NCBI GenBank assembly: GCA_026770025.1
Contig: JAMXDE010000008.1
Coordinates: forward strand, 1,426,001-1,490,000
DNA: 64,000 bases
DNA from: Craspedostauros australis
Lineage: Eukaryota; Bacillariophyta; Bacillariophyceae; Mastogloiales; Achnanthaceae
Direction of reading: 5' to 3'
Shown: positions 52,203 to 63,700 of the stretch, in pieces
Position numbering within the stretch: the stretch's first letter is position 1
Layout of the letters: each line of letters starts with the position of its first letter
The notes under the pieces: generated by a model
Told to the model about the DNA's origin: nothing
Seen by the model: only the letters and a program-made list of their open reading frames with translations
Database searches by the model: none
Position numbers and translations under genes: made by a program

Positions 52203-53759
52203 CTAATCCGCCACCTTGTCCACAGGAAACCGCTCCGCCAACGGCCCGCTGCCGCACTGCAGATGGAACCGATTCGACCAGCACGGAATTTGCTGCGGTA
52301 TCGGCGGCATTTCCGGTGGCACGTAGGTCCCCGTCTGGTAATGATTCCACCGCGCCTCAAACAGAAGCTTGGAATAATCATACAGCCACAGATCCTGCGG
52401 AATCAACGATCGCAGCACCTCCCGTGCTTCGTCCGTCAGTTCGACGCGCTGCGTTTTCCTAGCCTGGTTGGCCCGTGCCATGGTGGGAGTCTTCTCGAGC
52501 TGGAACTCGTGCTGCAGCAGCTCCATCGACCGCGGCAGATCTTCCAGAATCCCGAACCACCGCGTCGAATCCAACCGCTCCGCCGCCAATTGGAGCATGG
52601 CGACGTGATCCTTGGCCTTCTCTTCCTTGGCCGGTATTTCGGCCTTGGTGCAACCAACCCACGACGCGATATGCGTGCCCGTCAGCCACGACACGGCGGC
52701 CTGTCCGTCCTGCCAGGCATCGCGCGAGTCCAACAGCTCCTGTTCGTTCGATTCCAGCAACCATTCGTTGATCGTGCGGCTCTTCATGCTCTTCGGGGCG
52801 TAGGCGAATCGACGGAAGAAGTAGAAGTGCGAGATGGCACGCGAGACGGGTTCGCGCAGCAACGTGACGACATCGACGCGCGGGCCGTGTTTTTTGAGTT
52901 TGTCGATGAAGACCCAATCGAAGTGGCGGAATCCGACGTACTTGTACTTGATCTCCATGGCGATGTGTTTTCCGAGGGTATCGAAGGACGTGCCGCCGTT
53001 CTTGCCGATGTGCAGGAAGACGAGCTCGTTGCGGTGGACCTTGTCGTTGGCCTCGCCTTTGTTTGTGTTCAACTTGATCTTGGGTTGGGTTTTCGTCTTG
53101 ACGCTGTGGACGACGAGCACACGCTTTTGTGAGATTTCTTGGGGCGGATCATTGCCTCCAGCGTCGTCGATCATGTTGGCCTGCTTCGCGTGCTTCACCG
53201 GTTGTTGCTGCTGTTGCTGATGCTGCTCCTCCTTGCCGCTGTCAACATCGACCTGAGCTTCGCCATCGGCTTGGCCATGCTCACCGTTGTGCGCCTGAAA
53301 CTTGAGCTTGGCAGGCAAATGCCGCGATGCGAGGAGTTCTTCTTGGTCCGCAACGTCACCAAACCGCGGTCCGTGATCCCCGCGAATGCGGTGATGCGAG
53401 AAACGCCCGTCCTCCTCGTCAAAGGCCATCGGCGCAACATGATCCTCGTGATGGAACCGATCGCGCAGCTTGTGCGCCAGTTTCCGAGTCTCCTGTGCAA
53501 CGCGATTCGTTGCTGCCACACTGCTCTGCTTGGCGGGGTTGAAGGCGGTGCCCGATACACCAGCACCAGCGCCAGCACCAGCACCAGCCGCTGATGATGC
53601 TGATGCTGAGCTATCCTCCGACGGAATGCGGGCGATGATGAAGAGGAAGATGACGAACTGCACGATCCCCATGACCAGCAGCACGCTCAGCAGCAGCGAG
53701 CTCCGATTCGATTTCTTGCCGCTGCCGCCCGACCGCTTCTTCGATTGTCGCACTTTCAT
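52203..53759 (-). CDS. Type II membrane sulfotransferase
   Basis: A single exon from ATG 53759 encodes 518 residues. A basic tail (MKVRQSKKRSGGSGKKSNR) precedes a membrane anchor, SLLLSVLLVMGIVQFVIFLFIIA, the type II Golgi layout. A long stem rich in Ala-Gly repeats, His and Gln follows. The catalytic domain begins NELVFLHIGKNGGTSFDTLG, the 5'-phosphosulfate loop for PAPS. VVTLLREPVSRAISHFYFFRRFAY is the 3'-phosphate-binding motif, with Arg and Ser. These are the signatures of the Sulfotransfer_2/heparan-sulfate O-sulfotransferase group. It should sulfate glycans in the secretory path; the acceptor is unknown. An in-frame ATG 29 codons upstream exists but would spoil the basic-anchor order. 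Confidence 0.88.
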   Translation of the reverse strand: MKVRQSKKRSGGSGKKSNRSSLLLSVLLVMGIVQFVIFLFIIARIPSEDSSASASSAAGAGAGAGAGVSGTAFNPAKQSSVAATNRVAQETRKLAHKLRDRFHHEDHVAPMAFDEEDGRFSHHRIRGDHGPRFGDVADQEELLASRHLPAKLKFQAHNGEHGQADGEAQVDVDSGKEEQHQQQQQQPVKHAKQANMIDDAGGNDPPQEISQKRVLVVHSVKTKTQPKIKLNTNKGEANDKVHRNELVFLHIGKNGGTSFDTLGKHIAMEIKYKYVGFRHFDWVFIDKLKKHGPRVDVVTLLREPVSRAISHFYFFRRFAYAPKSMKSRTINEWLLESNEQELLDSRDAWQDGQAAVSWLTGTHIASWVGCTKAEIPAKEEKAKDHVAMLQLAAERLDSTRWFGILEDLPRSMELLQHEFQLEKTPTMARANQARKTQRVELTDEAREVLRSLIPQDLWLYDYSKLLFEARWNHYQTGTYVPPEMPPIPQQIPCWSNRFHLQCGSGPLAERFPVDKVAD

Positions 53760-54283
53760 GGTGTTGCTGTTGGTATTGGGATTGTTATGGATTATCAGTC
53801 TGTCAATAGATGTGCTCTGCTGTGTTGCGCCATGAGGAGGAGCCAAAGGCGAAGGATGTCTGGTTGCACCTGTCTTGCGTTGGTTGTGTTCTGTGAGTTA
53901 GTTAGTTGTTTTGGGACCGTTTGGAGGGAAGTCATTTGTGTCCGTGTTGTGCGATTGGTCTCTTGTGCGCAAACAAGACGCGAGCAATTGGCTGTGTGTG
54001 ACTCCTTCGACTGGAACTCACGGAGAAAGCGCTCAAGGCGGAGTCACGGATCCAAACGCGATTCGAATTTGAGAATCCGAAAACAAATGCGGAAGATTCA
54101 TCGATCCGAGGAGGAAGAGTTGGTATCTTTCCCATTGATGTGCCCACTTTGTGTGGAGGGGTGAGCCCGGGAAGAGAGCAACCCTCTTGATGCGTTGGCA
54201 ACACTTGCAAGGACTCGTAGAAGTACTCCACCATACTATACTTTTCCAATAGAGATTCCAATGCCCTTGCGCTGGCGTTCAAC
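53760..54283. other. Intergenic between divergent genes
   Basis: This 524-bp stretch separates the sulfotransferase and MDR gene starts. No distinctive element is visible. Confidence 0.55.
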
Positions 54284-55561
54284 ATGTCGTCCATCAGCAC
54301 CATCACCAACATTGACAGATATCGGTTCAACCTGGACCGAATGCAATCACCACCATGGTCGTCATCGTCGTCGTCGTCGTCGTCGTCAGAAGCAGCTGCT
54401 GCAGACATGCCAAGAGCCACCATGAAGGCCATCGTCACGCAAGGCGTCGGCGACTACGATCAGCTCCAGCTCAAGGAGGTTCCCATCCCACATGAACTCA
54501 AGGACGACGAAGTCCTTCTGCAGGTTCTGGCGGCTGGCATCAACAACACAGACATCAACACGAGGCTGGGATGGTACTCTGCCAAGGTCACGACGGGCAC
54601 AACCACGTTGGTGGAGGATCAGGACGAAACCAACGATGCCAAACAGAGCGGAGACGGCGGATGGAATTCCACCACGCCCTTCCCGTTCATCCAAGGCACG
54701 GATTGTTGCGGACGTGTCGTCAAAGTCGGCACCAACAATACGAATAGCATATACGCATCCCTCCTCGGCAAGCGCGTCCTCGTACGTGCCTGCATGCGCA
54801 CGCATGGCTGGAAATCGGTGCAAAACATCTGGATGGCATCCGACTTCGATGGCGCCTTCGCCCAGTTCGTCAAGGTCCCGGCCGACGAGGTCTTCGTTGT
54901 GGACTGCGACTGGACCCACGCAGAATTGGGTTCCATCCCCTGTTCGTACGGCACGGCGGAGAACTTGCTGTGCAAGGCCCAGCTGCAGGCGCACGACACG
55001 ATCCTCATCATGGGCGCGTCGGGCGGTGTGGCATCGGCGGCCATCCAGCTGGCCAAATGTCGCGAGGCGACCGTCATCGCCGTCACGAGCGCGTCGAAGC
55101 GGGAGCAGGTTCTGGCGATTGGCGCGGATCGCGTGTTGGATCGCAGCGCCGATCTCGTGGACGTGCTGAGAGAAGAGTCTGTCGACGTCGTGTTGGACAT
55201 CGTGGCGGGGCCCAATTTTGGGACGATGCTGCAGTTGATGAAGCGCGGCGGGCGGTACGTGACGGCCGGTGCCATCGCGGGGCCCTTGGTGACGTTGGAT
55301 ATGCGGACGCTGTACCTCAAGGATCTCACGTTGCTGGGTTCCACGGCGTGGGTGGAGGAGGTCTTTCCCAACCTGATCTCCTACATTGAAGGAGGGCAGA
55401 TCAAGCCTCTCGTGTACAAGACGTACCCTTTGGAGCAGATCGCGCAAGCGCAGCAGTGTTTCATGGAGAAGAAGCACATTGGCAAATTCGTTCTGCTGCC
55501 GCCAGAGTTGAATGAAGAGCAGAAACGGTTTGTCGATCGGATGGCAAGCAGAGCAGAGTAA
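54284..55561 (+). CDS. Quinone-oxidoreductase-like MDR protein
   Basis: One exon encodes 425 residues, or 379 from the internal ATG at 54422, which is where homology starts (MKAIVTQGVGDYDQLQLKEVPIP). The 46 extra N-terminal residues are Ser-rich (a poly-Ser run) and could be a leader or simply untranslated. The fold is the zinc-independent medium-chain dehydrogenase/reductase: GroES-like part with ELKDDEVLLQVLAAGINNTDINTRLGWY and FIQGTDCCGRVVKVG, then the nucleotide site ILIMGASGGVASAAIQLAK, VTSASKREQVLAIGADRVLD and VDVVLDIVAG. The usual structural-zinc cysteines are not evident, which fits the quinone reductase branch. It should use NADPH to reduce a quinone or enal. An acidic, Thr-rich loop (TTTLVEDQDETNDAKQSGDG) is inserted before FIQGTD. 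Confidence 0.88.
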   Translation: MSSISTITNIDRYRFNLDRMQSPPWSSSSSSSSSSEAAAADMPRATMKAIVTQGVGDYDQLQLKEVPIPHELKDDEVLLQVLAAGINNTDINTRLGWYSAKVTTGTTTLVEDQDETNDAKQSGDGGWNSTTPFPFIQGTDCCGRVVKVGTNNTNSIYASLLGKRVLVRACMRTHGWKSVQNIWMASDFDGAFAQFVKVPADEVFVVDCDWTHAELGSIPCSYGTAENLLCKAQLQAHDTILIMGASGGVASAAIQLAKCREATVIAVTSASKREQVLAIGADRVLDRSADLVDVLREESVDVVLDIVAGPNFGTMLQLMKRGGRYVTAGAIAGPLVTLDMRTLYLKDLTLLGSTAWVEEVFPNLISYIEGGQIKPLVYKTYPLEQIAQAQQCFMEKKHIGKFVLLPPELNEEQKRFVDRMASRAE

Positions 55562-55658
55562 AAAAGCAGAAATGAACTGTTTTATTTGCGCAGTTGCATA
55601 TCATTGGGCACGGAGCGTCTGCTCCCTCCATTCTATTCTATTCCATTCAAATCTTCGT

Positions 55659-56726
55659 TCAATCCAAGTACGGATTGAATCCCCGCAATTTGGGCTGCGG
55701 CAATTCCACGACAGTGGCTTGCGCCAACGCTTCCGCGTTCGCCACATCTTGCGGTGCGATGAAGCCAAACCATTGATTCATGGTGCCGTTGATCTCCTTC
55801 AGCAACTCGTTCAGCTCCACCCAATCCGTCGTGCCGCAATACAGCTCGGCTGCGATGTCCTCCATTAAGGTTTGAATCTTGTTGCGGTACAGATCGCGCA
55901 AATCCAGATCGGCCGTGATGACGGCCTTGACATCGGGCAGCTGATCGGCGCGGATGAGCTGCTTCTTGACTTCAGGCGATGCCGTCAAGACGTACGTTTC
56001 GCCGAACTGCAAGTTCGCAGTGTAGATGTTGAGGGCGGCGCGCAGGGAGCGGCCCGATAGCGGAATAGGGGTGTCCGTTGTTGTTTGTTGCTGTTGTTGC
56101 ACGGTCTGTTGATCCATCTTGTACCGCAGTGCTATTGGAATCGTCTTGCGGTTGACGGCTCCGCCATTGCTCGTTTTGGGTCGTTCGATGATGGATTCCA
56201 GCTGTTGTCGAAGGTCTGTCGTCGTCGTGTCGTCGTCGTTGCCGGCGTTGGCGTTTCGTTCCGTCAAGAGCTGAGATGCCAGCGCCTGTGCTTGCTGTAG
56301 CAGCAGCCTCTGTTTCGTTGCTGGAACAAGTGCTTCGGTCGGAGCTCTGGGGCGGTTCTGCAAGGGATCCTTCTCGCCATCTGCAGTACCCGCAGCATCG
56401 GAGGACTCGCCAACGGCGGCATTGGCGCGGAGTGGAAGCTGAAAGATGCCCAAGGTGGTCACGGCAGGCGTTGCCACGGCAGATAGGAATCGCCTCCTTG
56501 ATTGCGCAGGCAGTTGATCAGTTGGTTCACGGCAGACTGACGTTGGTGCCAAAGGCGACGTCAATGCACGAGTAGAACCATTCGGATCTCCATCATGTGT
56601 CACTTGTGGGAATGGTGATGCTGGCTTCGTGGGCATCTGGACGAAGGAAAGGCAGGCCGACTCCGATGCCAGCAACACCAATGCAAGCAGGGACCTTCTT
56701 CTGAGGGCGTAGCAACGAACCGGCAT
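55659..56726 (-). CDS. Predicted Tat-imported thylakoid-lumen protein
   Basis: From ATG 56726 the frame encodes 355 residues. MPVRCYALRRRSLLALVLLASESAC|LSFVQ is a signal peptide. Further in, PAQSRRRFLSAVATPAVTTLGIFQLPLRANA|AVG is a twin-arginine lumenal transit peptide with an ANA cleavage site. The mature region has Gln/Ala-rich helices (LLLQQAQALASQLLTERNA), a poly-Gln/Thr patch, and a conserved-looking end (LRAALNIYTANLQFGETYVLTASPEVKKQLIRADQLPDVKAVITADLDLRDLYRN...GFNPYLD). The size and leader suggest a photosystem-associated lumenal protein, but I recognise no named family. The frame upstream of 56726 crosses a (CT)n tract and is probably untranslated. It converges with the MDR gene, leaving 97 bp between stops. 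Confidence 0.75.
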   Translation of the reverse strand: MPVRCYALRRRSLLALVLLASESACLSFVQMPTKPASPFPQVTHDGDPNGSTRALTSPLAPTSVCREPTDQLPAQSRRRFLSAVATPAVTTLGIFQLPLRANAAVGESSDAAGTADGEKDPLQNRPRAPTEALVPATKQRLLLQQAQALASQLLTERNANAGNDDDTTTTDLRQQLESIIERPKTSNGGAVNRKTIPIALRYKMDQQTVQQQQQTTTDTPIPLSGRSLRAALNIYTANLQFGETYVLTASPEVKKQLIRADQLPDVKAVITADLDLRDLYRNKIQTLMEDIAAELYCGTTDWVELNELLKEINGTMNQWFGFIAPQDVANAEALAQATVVELPQPKLRGFNPYLD

Positions 56727-59027
56727 TGCGAGGTCGATGGTTGGTGCGAATACTGATGCCGCAGAGATGCTATCTGGCAACGTCGTTGAAGATCCGATCA
56801 CAGCCCTGTTGGAAAGAGAGAGAGAGAGAGAGAGACACTGACGAACGAAGCGCAAAGGAAGAGATGTTGGTGTCAGCTGCCATGTATTGTTGACAGTAAA
56901 CAACGCTCTCGTGTCACTGATGATGTCTGGCACACAACAGAGAAAATCAAGGCCGAATCAAGGCCGAATCAGAAGAGATCTGGCGTTTGGGTCCCAACCC
57001 GGTCTTCTTTGTCTGAAGGCAGATCGCTCCCTCAACGCATCAACGCATCAACCCATCAACCCATCAACCAACCAATCAGTGAATCGGTTGTTTCGGAACC
57101 ATCTTCCACACAGTCACGAGCACTTGGATACGAAAGATCGCAAAGAGAGAAAGGGAGCGAGAAGTTGACATCTTCCATCAGCCTTTCGGTCCTTGCTTCC
57201 CTTGCTTCTTTTCCTCATTCCTCTCCTGATGTCTCTCCTCGGTTCCTTTCCGTTCCTTGACGTCATCATTGATTGGTTGATGGATGAGGCCACCACAACC
57301 ATCCATTCCTTCTCTCTCTCGTCGACGAACGTTTCTCCACGGCAGGAATGTCATGCTTCAATCAATCCCTTTTCATGTGTTTGGAGCCTCGGAAAGCGAC
57401 TTGTGCCACACCAAACAGAAGTCGATTGTAGACGATGGATGAGGAATGTTCCACAGGCGTCGACTTTGTGACATTGATATCCGCTGTGCATAACGACGAA
57501 GGGCTATTATCACCAAACTCAAAGTGATGTCGGTGCCATGTGGATAACTATCATCACAGCTTCTTCTTTTGACGTACTAAATGAGAACCTCAAGCTTCGC
57601 ATCTCGTGATTCCTTCGACACAAACGTGATCACACCATTTGGCCTCCGGAAGCAACCACTTTCGAGTACTTTTTCTCTTGTGCGTGTGCCCATAAATACA
57701 GGTGCTCCACGCAGAAAAGAACATGCACCAGCTCCGCTGCTTGATTCCTTGCTGTTGGTGTGTGTGTCACCCTAAAGGCAAACGGCCTCTGAGGCTGAAC
57801 TTCTGATGTTGGAACGAAGAGTGGACAGCAGCCAAAATAGCATAGTATAGTGCCTATTGATCAAGAGAGAGAGAGAGAGAGAGAGTTTGGCGCATACGTA
57901 CTTTGCTTGTGGTATCCGTTCTCTGCCCATCAAGAGATGTTGGTGGTATTGCACCATGCTCTCATCCAAGAGCAGGCAGAAATGGCTCCTCGCAGCCTTC
58001 GCGATCGAGCGGCACTCTTGTGAAGGAACTGTTCTTGTTTTCGAGAATCGGCCCCTTGCTTCTTCCGGCGACAATCCAGCGGTTTGGTTGAAAGTTGTGC
58101 TGCTTCGGGAGGGGATCAAGGACGAAAGCTGTTCTCACGAACATCGGAATGGTCCAAATTTTAGAGCAGGTAAGAGCACAAGGTGTGAGCGTGAGTGTGA
58201 GTACGAGAGGATGGCTCAGGCAAGAGGGGGGAGATAGGGACAGAAGGAAGAGGCCAAAAAAAAAAGGCTTGGCCCTGGGCACGGTGGAAGCACGTGTCTG
58301 AGGGAGAGCGGCTCTCCCACAAAGCACGTGTGTGTGAGGGAGCACAGACGAACCATTTTGGCACCGTTGCGCAGAGAGGTCACGAGGCGGCAAGATTGGA
58401 GGGTTCGTTTCTGGTCCTCGAGGGAATTATCAATCGCCCAAACCCGTCGCCGCATGTCTTGCCTGGACCACACATTCTCCCTTGTTCGGGACGTCTCCGT
58501 GCGAGCAAACCACAACCCTTACACGAACCAAGGAACACTCATGTGTGCCAATTGCACAACAGAACGCCCTACCGAACCACGGCATTGCCCCTCCCACAAA
58601 ATTCGATACAACGCAGCAGTACGAGCGTAGGACCATCGCACAACGGAACATTCCGCATTCGGGGCCGAATCTCCTCGCCAGACAAACGCACCTGCACACA
58701 AACAAAAACACACAAAGAGAACAATCGTACGAAGACACAATAATACAAACACACAAAGGAAAGCACCATCTTACCACGATGCACAAAGAGAGGATAAAGA
58801 TATAGCACAAACTCAAACAGCCCACAACGTACTTGCGCTTGCACTCGTAATTGTAGCTCGTACCACGCCTCTTGCAACGATCCATCGACGACACTCACTC
58901 GGAACAACACAAGGATTGGAACGAGATTCGTCACGCAGCACACACGCGCACCCAACCAACCAAAACTGCGCCAAATCAATACGTCACAGGAATCAGCAGA
59001 AAGCATCGGCACAGTGTGGTCCTCGTG
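56727..59027. other. Long intergenic region with GA and short tandem repeats
   Basis: About 2.3 kb separates the lumenal-protein start from the unknown gene at 59028. It contains (GA)n tracts at about 56814-56835 and 57864-57886 and a CATCAACC/GCATCAAC tandem stretch at about 57034-57077. Many small ORFs overlap, none with family features. I see no RNA gene. Confidence 0.5.
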
Positions 59028-59987
59028 ATGAGTGATTCCCACGAAGCATCGCATGACACCGCGTTTCTCGATTGGAAACGTCAACACAACCATCCGATGG
59101 AAGTTGCAATGGCAACAACAGTAACGACGACAAGAACGGCAACACCACCACCACCACCAACAGCAACCACAATACTCGTACCGCCAATCGGCACAATACA
59201 GGCAACGCCACAAACCAATCATTTCTTCCCAACACGAGCAACACACGAAGCAGACCGAATCATGCAGCATCACCATCACATCGCCAGAGCCAGCGATAGC
59301 TTCACCAACGCAGCACCAGCAGCTGTTGGTGACGGCATGAAGTTCATCGCCAAGTCCAAACCAATCCCGATCGAGGGCATCATGAAGCGCTCACCGTCAG
59401 AGGTCGAGCTCCTCCGGCTCAAGAACCTCGAGGCCGAGTACCGCGATCACTGCCTCCTCACGCGCATCATCAACGGCGCTCATCATCACAAGCCATCTCA
59501 GGGGCACCGCCGTCCGAATCGACCACCCACGTTATCCGCCGCGATTCGCGCCAGTGACAGTCTGCGCCTGCACAGTGAGCACAACCCGTGCCACAGCGCA
59601 CCCAAGCTGGCGCCACGACATCCATTCTCGCATCCCGATCCAGCGTGGCGGCGATATTGGGCCGACAGGGACAACATCATGTCCCAACGCCAACACCACT
59701 TGGAGACGGTGCAGGCCGCAGCCAGCCTCATCGAAGAGGATATGTTCCTTTGCTCCTCCTCTTCCGCCGCACAACCGGCGACGATCGAACGAGAAGAAGA
59801 CGAGGAGGAAGGCGACTATGATCAATTCTTCGACTACAATGATGGTAGCAACAACAACAACAACAACGATGGCAGCATGCATGACGACGGCGTGTTTGTC
59901 GAGGGGTTAGACAACGAGTACAATTCCATGAATCAGATGTGTGACGAAGACGGCTTCGATGAACCCATCTTCACGTTGGAGCTGTGA
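59028..59987 (+). CDS. Unknown protein with acidic tail
   Basis: From ATG 59028 the frame encodes 319 residues; an in-frame ATG 52 codons upstream is possible. The N-terminal third is Thr/Ala/His-rich low complexity. The middle has a plausible conserved core: MKFIAKSKPIPIEGIMKRSP, SEVELLRLKNLEAEYRDHCL and HPDPAWRRYWADRDNIMSQRQ. The end is strongly acidic with an Asn run (EREEDEEEGDYDQFFDYNDG and EDGFDEPIFTLEL). I see no membrane segment, signal peptide or catalytic motif. Codon choice and length support a real gene, but I assign no function. Confidence 0.6.
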   Translation: MSDSHEASHDTAFLDWKRQHNHPMEVAMATTVTTTRTATPPPPPTATTILVPPIGTIQATPQTNHFFPTRATHEADRIMQHHHHIARASDSFTNAAPAAVGDGMKFIAKSKPIPIEGIMKRSPSEVELLRLKNLEAEYRDHCLLTRIINGAHHHKPSQGHRRPNRPPTLSAAIRASDSLRLHSEHNPCHSAPKLAPRHPFSHPDPAWRRYWADRDNIMSQRQHHLETVQAAASLIEEDMFLCSSSSAAQPATIEREEDEEEGDYDQFFDYNDGSNNNNNNDGSMHDDGVFVEGLDNEYNSMNQMCDEDGFDEPIFTLEL

Positions 59988-60741
59988 TGCTGCGGTGCAA
60001 CGCTCTGCGATGCAACACGCCACAGTTTTGGGCATCAAGAGATGAGGCTTAGGTGGCAACAGCAAAAGCAACAACATGAGAAACAGGAGCGTCGACAGCA
60101 ACATCATCAACAGGAACGCGGAACCGGATCATGCACGAACCGGCATGGCCGTGGAACATGAAAATATCAGAAATAGAACATTGAACATTGAACATCCGCT
60201 TCCACAAATGTGATGTCAACATCCCGGAAAGGTGGACAAATTTGCATTCCGCCACTCTGCACGGCTTGACCGGCCCACTTTCTGTGTTCGTTGCTCTGCG
60301 ACGAAGTTGTGCCAACACGATCGTTTCATGTACTGGCGAAGAAGGGGCGTTTTTGGTTTCAATTTTGACTCGATAACACGTCACAACACGTTGTGCTCTC
60401 CTCCAGCGGAAAATATGTAGCGAAGGCGTCAAGGGAGAATCTTTGTAGCAGCGCCAGATGGTCCCAATCCATCTTCTACCTCCATTGCCTCCTACGACTA
60501 CACATGCTACTCCGTGTGAACAACCCAGTGCATCCGCGACCTTTCCTATTTTGGCGACTCCATACAGGATTGCTGTATCCAACCTTGAATCCTCGGATAG
60601 GACTTCGAATGTGCAAGAGGGCAGGATCCGATCGCCACAGCATTCACGGATTCTCGCTGCGAGGAATCAACTTCTGAAATCCTCACCTCTCCAGAGAGCG
60701 AAACTGGCCGAAAGTGTGCCCTCTCCTTCTTGCCCACCCAC
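59988..60741. other. Intergenic between convergent genes
   Basis: This 754-bp stretch follows the stop of the unknown gene and precedes the stop of the carrier gene. Only short ORFs occur. Confidence 0.55.
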
Positions 60742-63700
60742 CTACTGCCCATCACGGTCCAAGTTGAGAATCTTACTGACATGAGCGATCTCGCGCAGCT
60801 TCAGCCTGGTAAAGGACGGATCCAATCGCCGCGGTGACGTATCGGTTCGTTCTGCAGAATCGATGATGCCCCCATACGCCGACGTCACGCGCGAAGGCAA
60901 TCCGAATCGCGCAGATATACTCTCGTAGGCCGCAATGGCAACACCCAACTGAGTCGACACGCGCAGGGTGCGGAACACGGACCCCTTGAAGAAGGACGAT
61001 GGCCCTTCGTGCACGTACATGGCCCGACTGCAATCTCGCAAACCGGCGTACAGAGCCTCGCCTGGCCGCGGCGTGACCTGCAACCTCGTCTTGACGACAT
61101 CCGCCGGCGTCGTGATGAAGGATGCGGGGATGCCTGCGAGGAATCCTGCCACGAAGGTCTGGAAGGTGGGCGATAACGTCTGCAACGCTGGCTCCATCGC
61201 GACGAATTCGCTCGTGATGACAAACGATGGGAAGTAGATGGCACCGAAGGGAATGTCACGCATGAGGCACGCGGCGGCACCTCGGTAAAGCCCCGACAGC
61301 TGCGCTTCCACAGCAACCTCGGAAAAGGACTTCAATTTGCTACGTGGGATTCCATAGGCCTCGAAGAGCCGTGCCGTTTCTCCAAGGGATTGCATCCGAA
61401 TCTTCGCGATCTCCATTGGGTTGGTGACGAGCAGCTGGCATGCGCCAGCGCAGGCACCGGTGAGACCCTCCAGGAAGAGGGACGACGAGCGGCTGCGTTC
61501 GGTCCACAATGGCAGACCGCGCATAAGGTCTTGCACGCCGAACATGACGGTCAGCTCCGGTCCGATGGCCAGCAACGGCGGCAGCATGCCCTTGTACAGA
61601 CCGGCGAATCCTTCGTATCGCACCACCTTCTGCAGGCAGTCAACAGATTGCAGGTACAATCGCGACCCGCTCGGACTGATGCGCTGATTCATCATTCGCG
61701 TCTTGACCAAGTCCAGCGGATACAGCGGCACGATGCTCAACCAACCAGCTGTCACTGCTGCTGCAAAGGTGGCGGACATTTGGAAAAGCTGCGACAGCGG
61801 GTGTCGTTGGGTTGTCGCTGTCGTTCCTCCTGCTCCAATCAGAACCTGCGCACTCGTATCCGAATCTACATCCGCACTTGCATTGGCTGGTAGCGTTGCT
61901 GTGAATGAATCTGCCGCGTCTGCTGTCAGTTTGTTCGCATCTGCCACGGACAGTATCATCGGCATCATCGTTGTTGCCGTCTGCTGATGAGGAATCCAGA
62001 ACTCATCCCAGCTGTCATTGCGGCGATCAAGATGGAACATGTCCACCACCATGCGCGCATCGTCACGATTCATGCGATTGCCATCGTTGCGGCATGCCTG
62101 CAATAGCCGATGCGCGGAGATTGACCGGCCTTGATCTTTGCTCCAACGTCTCGTCTTGTCGATGCATTCCGCCCAATGCGGCAAGTTCTGCATGGTACGT
62201 CTCATGGTGAGAAAATCACCGTAGCGAATATTCGTAGCCTGCGACTGCAAACGTGACTGGGACTGTGGTATTGACGACGAATGTATCCTGCCGAGCGCAG
62301 GATCCTCCATGCGTGATGATACCATGGCCGTCGCGTACGCTCCCAGCAGTTCTTGCACAGATGGATGCATGGGGCCATCGGCATACCGCGTGAGCATCTC
62401 TATGGCTTCTTTTGTGGTGATCGTCGCTGTTGGATGTTGCGAATACGCTGCAGACCAAAATGCCTGAGCGCTGAGCTCCGATTTGAGCTGATCAAAGAAG
62501 GCATCAAACTGCTGCCGTCGCAGAATGCCATCATCGCCTTCCGTAGCGCCGAAATGACGATCGAGAAATGGCGCTGCCGTGCCGTCAAACTGTCGCATCA
62601 AGCGCACCATGTCGGCCCTATGGATCTTGCCATCCCGCTGCAGGATTGCAAAGGCAACGTCCAGCTCTGCATCTGGTTGCGACAGCAAGAATGCGAGGCG
62701 CGCGCGATTGTTGTTGTTCGCCCGTGGCGCTTTCGAGGTGTCATCGATGTCCAGCACTTTCATCAATGTCGATGTGACGGAAGGCATGTCGAGATCGGAT
62801 AATTCATCGGTTGGGGTCGAAGACGAAGAATCTTCTGACTCGTCACCAGTCTGTGCTGAATCACTGTTGCTGCTGTCGTCGCTGGCGATTTTAGGTGCTG
62901 CGCAAAATTCCCGCAAGCACGTCTCCAAGGTTGCTGGTATAGTGTTGGATGGTTGCTGCGACGGAGCTTCTGCTTCCTCTTGGACGTCGTCGTCGGCGCT
63001 CTGAGCTTTGGGAAGATCCGATGCTGTTTGCGCATCAACGCTTGCGAATAGCGATTGATGTTCCACAGCCGCGCACGTCAGCTCGGCGCATGCGACAATC
63101 GACGCATCGTGCGGATACTTGTACAGGAAGCAATGCTCGTTGATAGCATCGCCTGGATGCAGAGTTCTGACGCGTTGTTGCCCATGGTAAACGCCGGCTG
63201 TGCCTTCCTGGATGATGTACAGCATGAGCGGATGTTCCGAGTTGGCGTCGGATTCCGCATTCGAAGCATGATCGCTATCATTGCCAACGTCGCCACTGTT
63301 GCTGGTGGTACCATCGTCGACATGCAATGGATTCGTGTCCGTTGTTGGCGATGTTTGGTCTCCACCGTCGCTTTCTTGATTGAACACAGTTGCGTCAGCA
63401 GCATTGCCACCACTATCCTTCTGCTTCACATTATCCCGCCCAGCGCTGTGGCCACCATCCATCTCACTTTCATCGTGCATCTCTTCCATATACTCCAGCA
63501 ATTCATCTGCATCCGCCATGCCACCATCGACGCTGTTGCGTCGTCGGTGTCTCATTTTGTGAATGGCCAACATGCGGAACTCCTGCAGATCCACTTCGTC
63601 TGGAGACGATGCGTAATTCTCCAAGTGCAACACGGTGAAGGGTTGGAAGATGACCTTGCGAGCCTCAAATCTGGTGTTGCAGAGACGCGACGCAGAGTTG

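Noticed and set aside
54325-54335. GGTTCAACCTGG as a tRNA B-box
   Set aside because: No matching A-box or cloverleaf surrounds it, and it lies at the start of the MDR gene.
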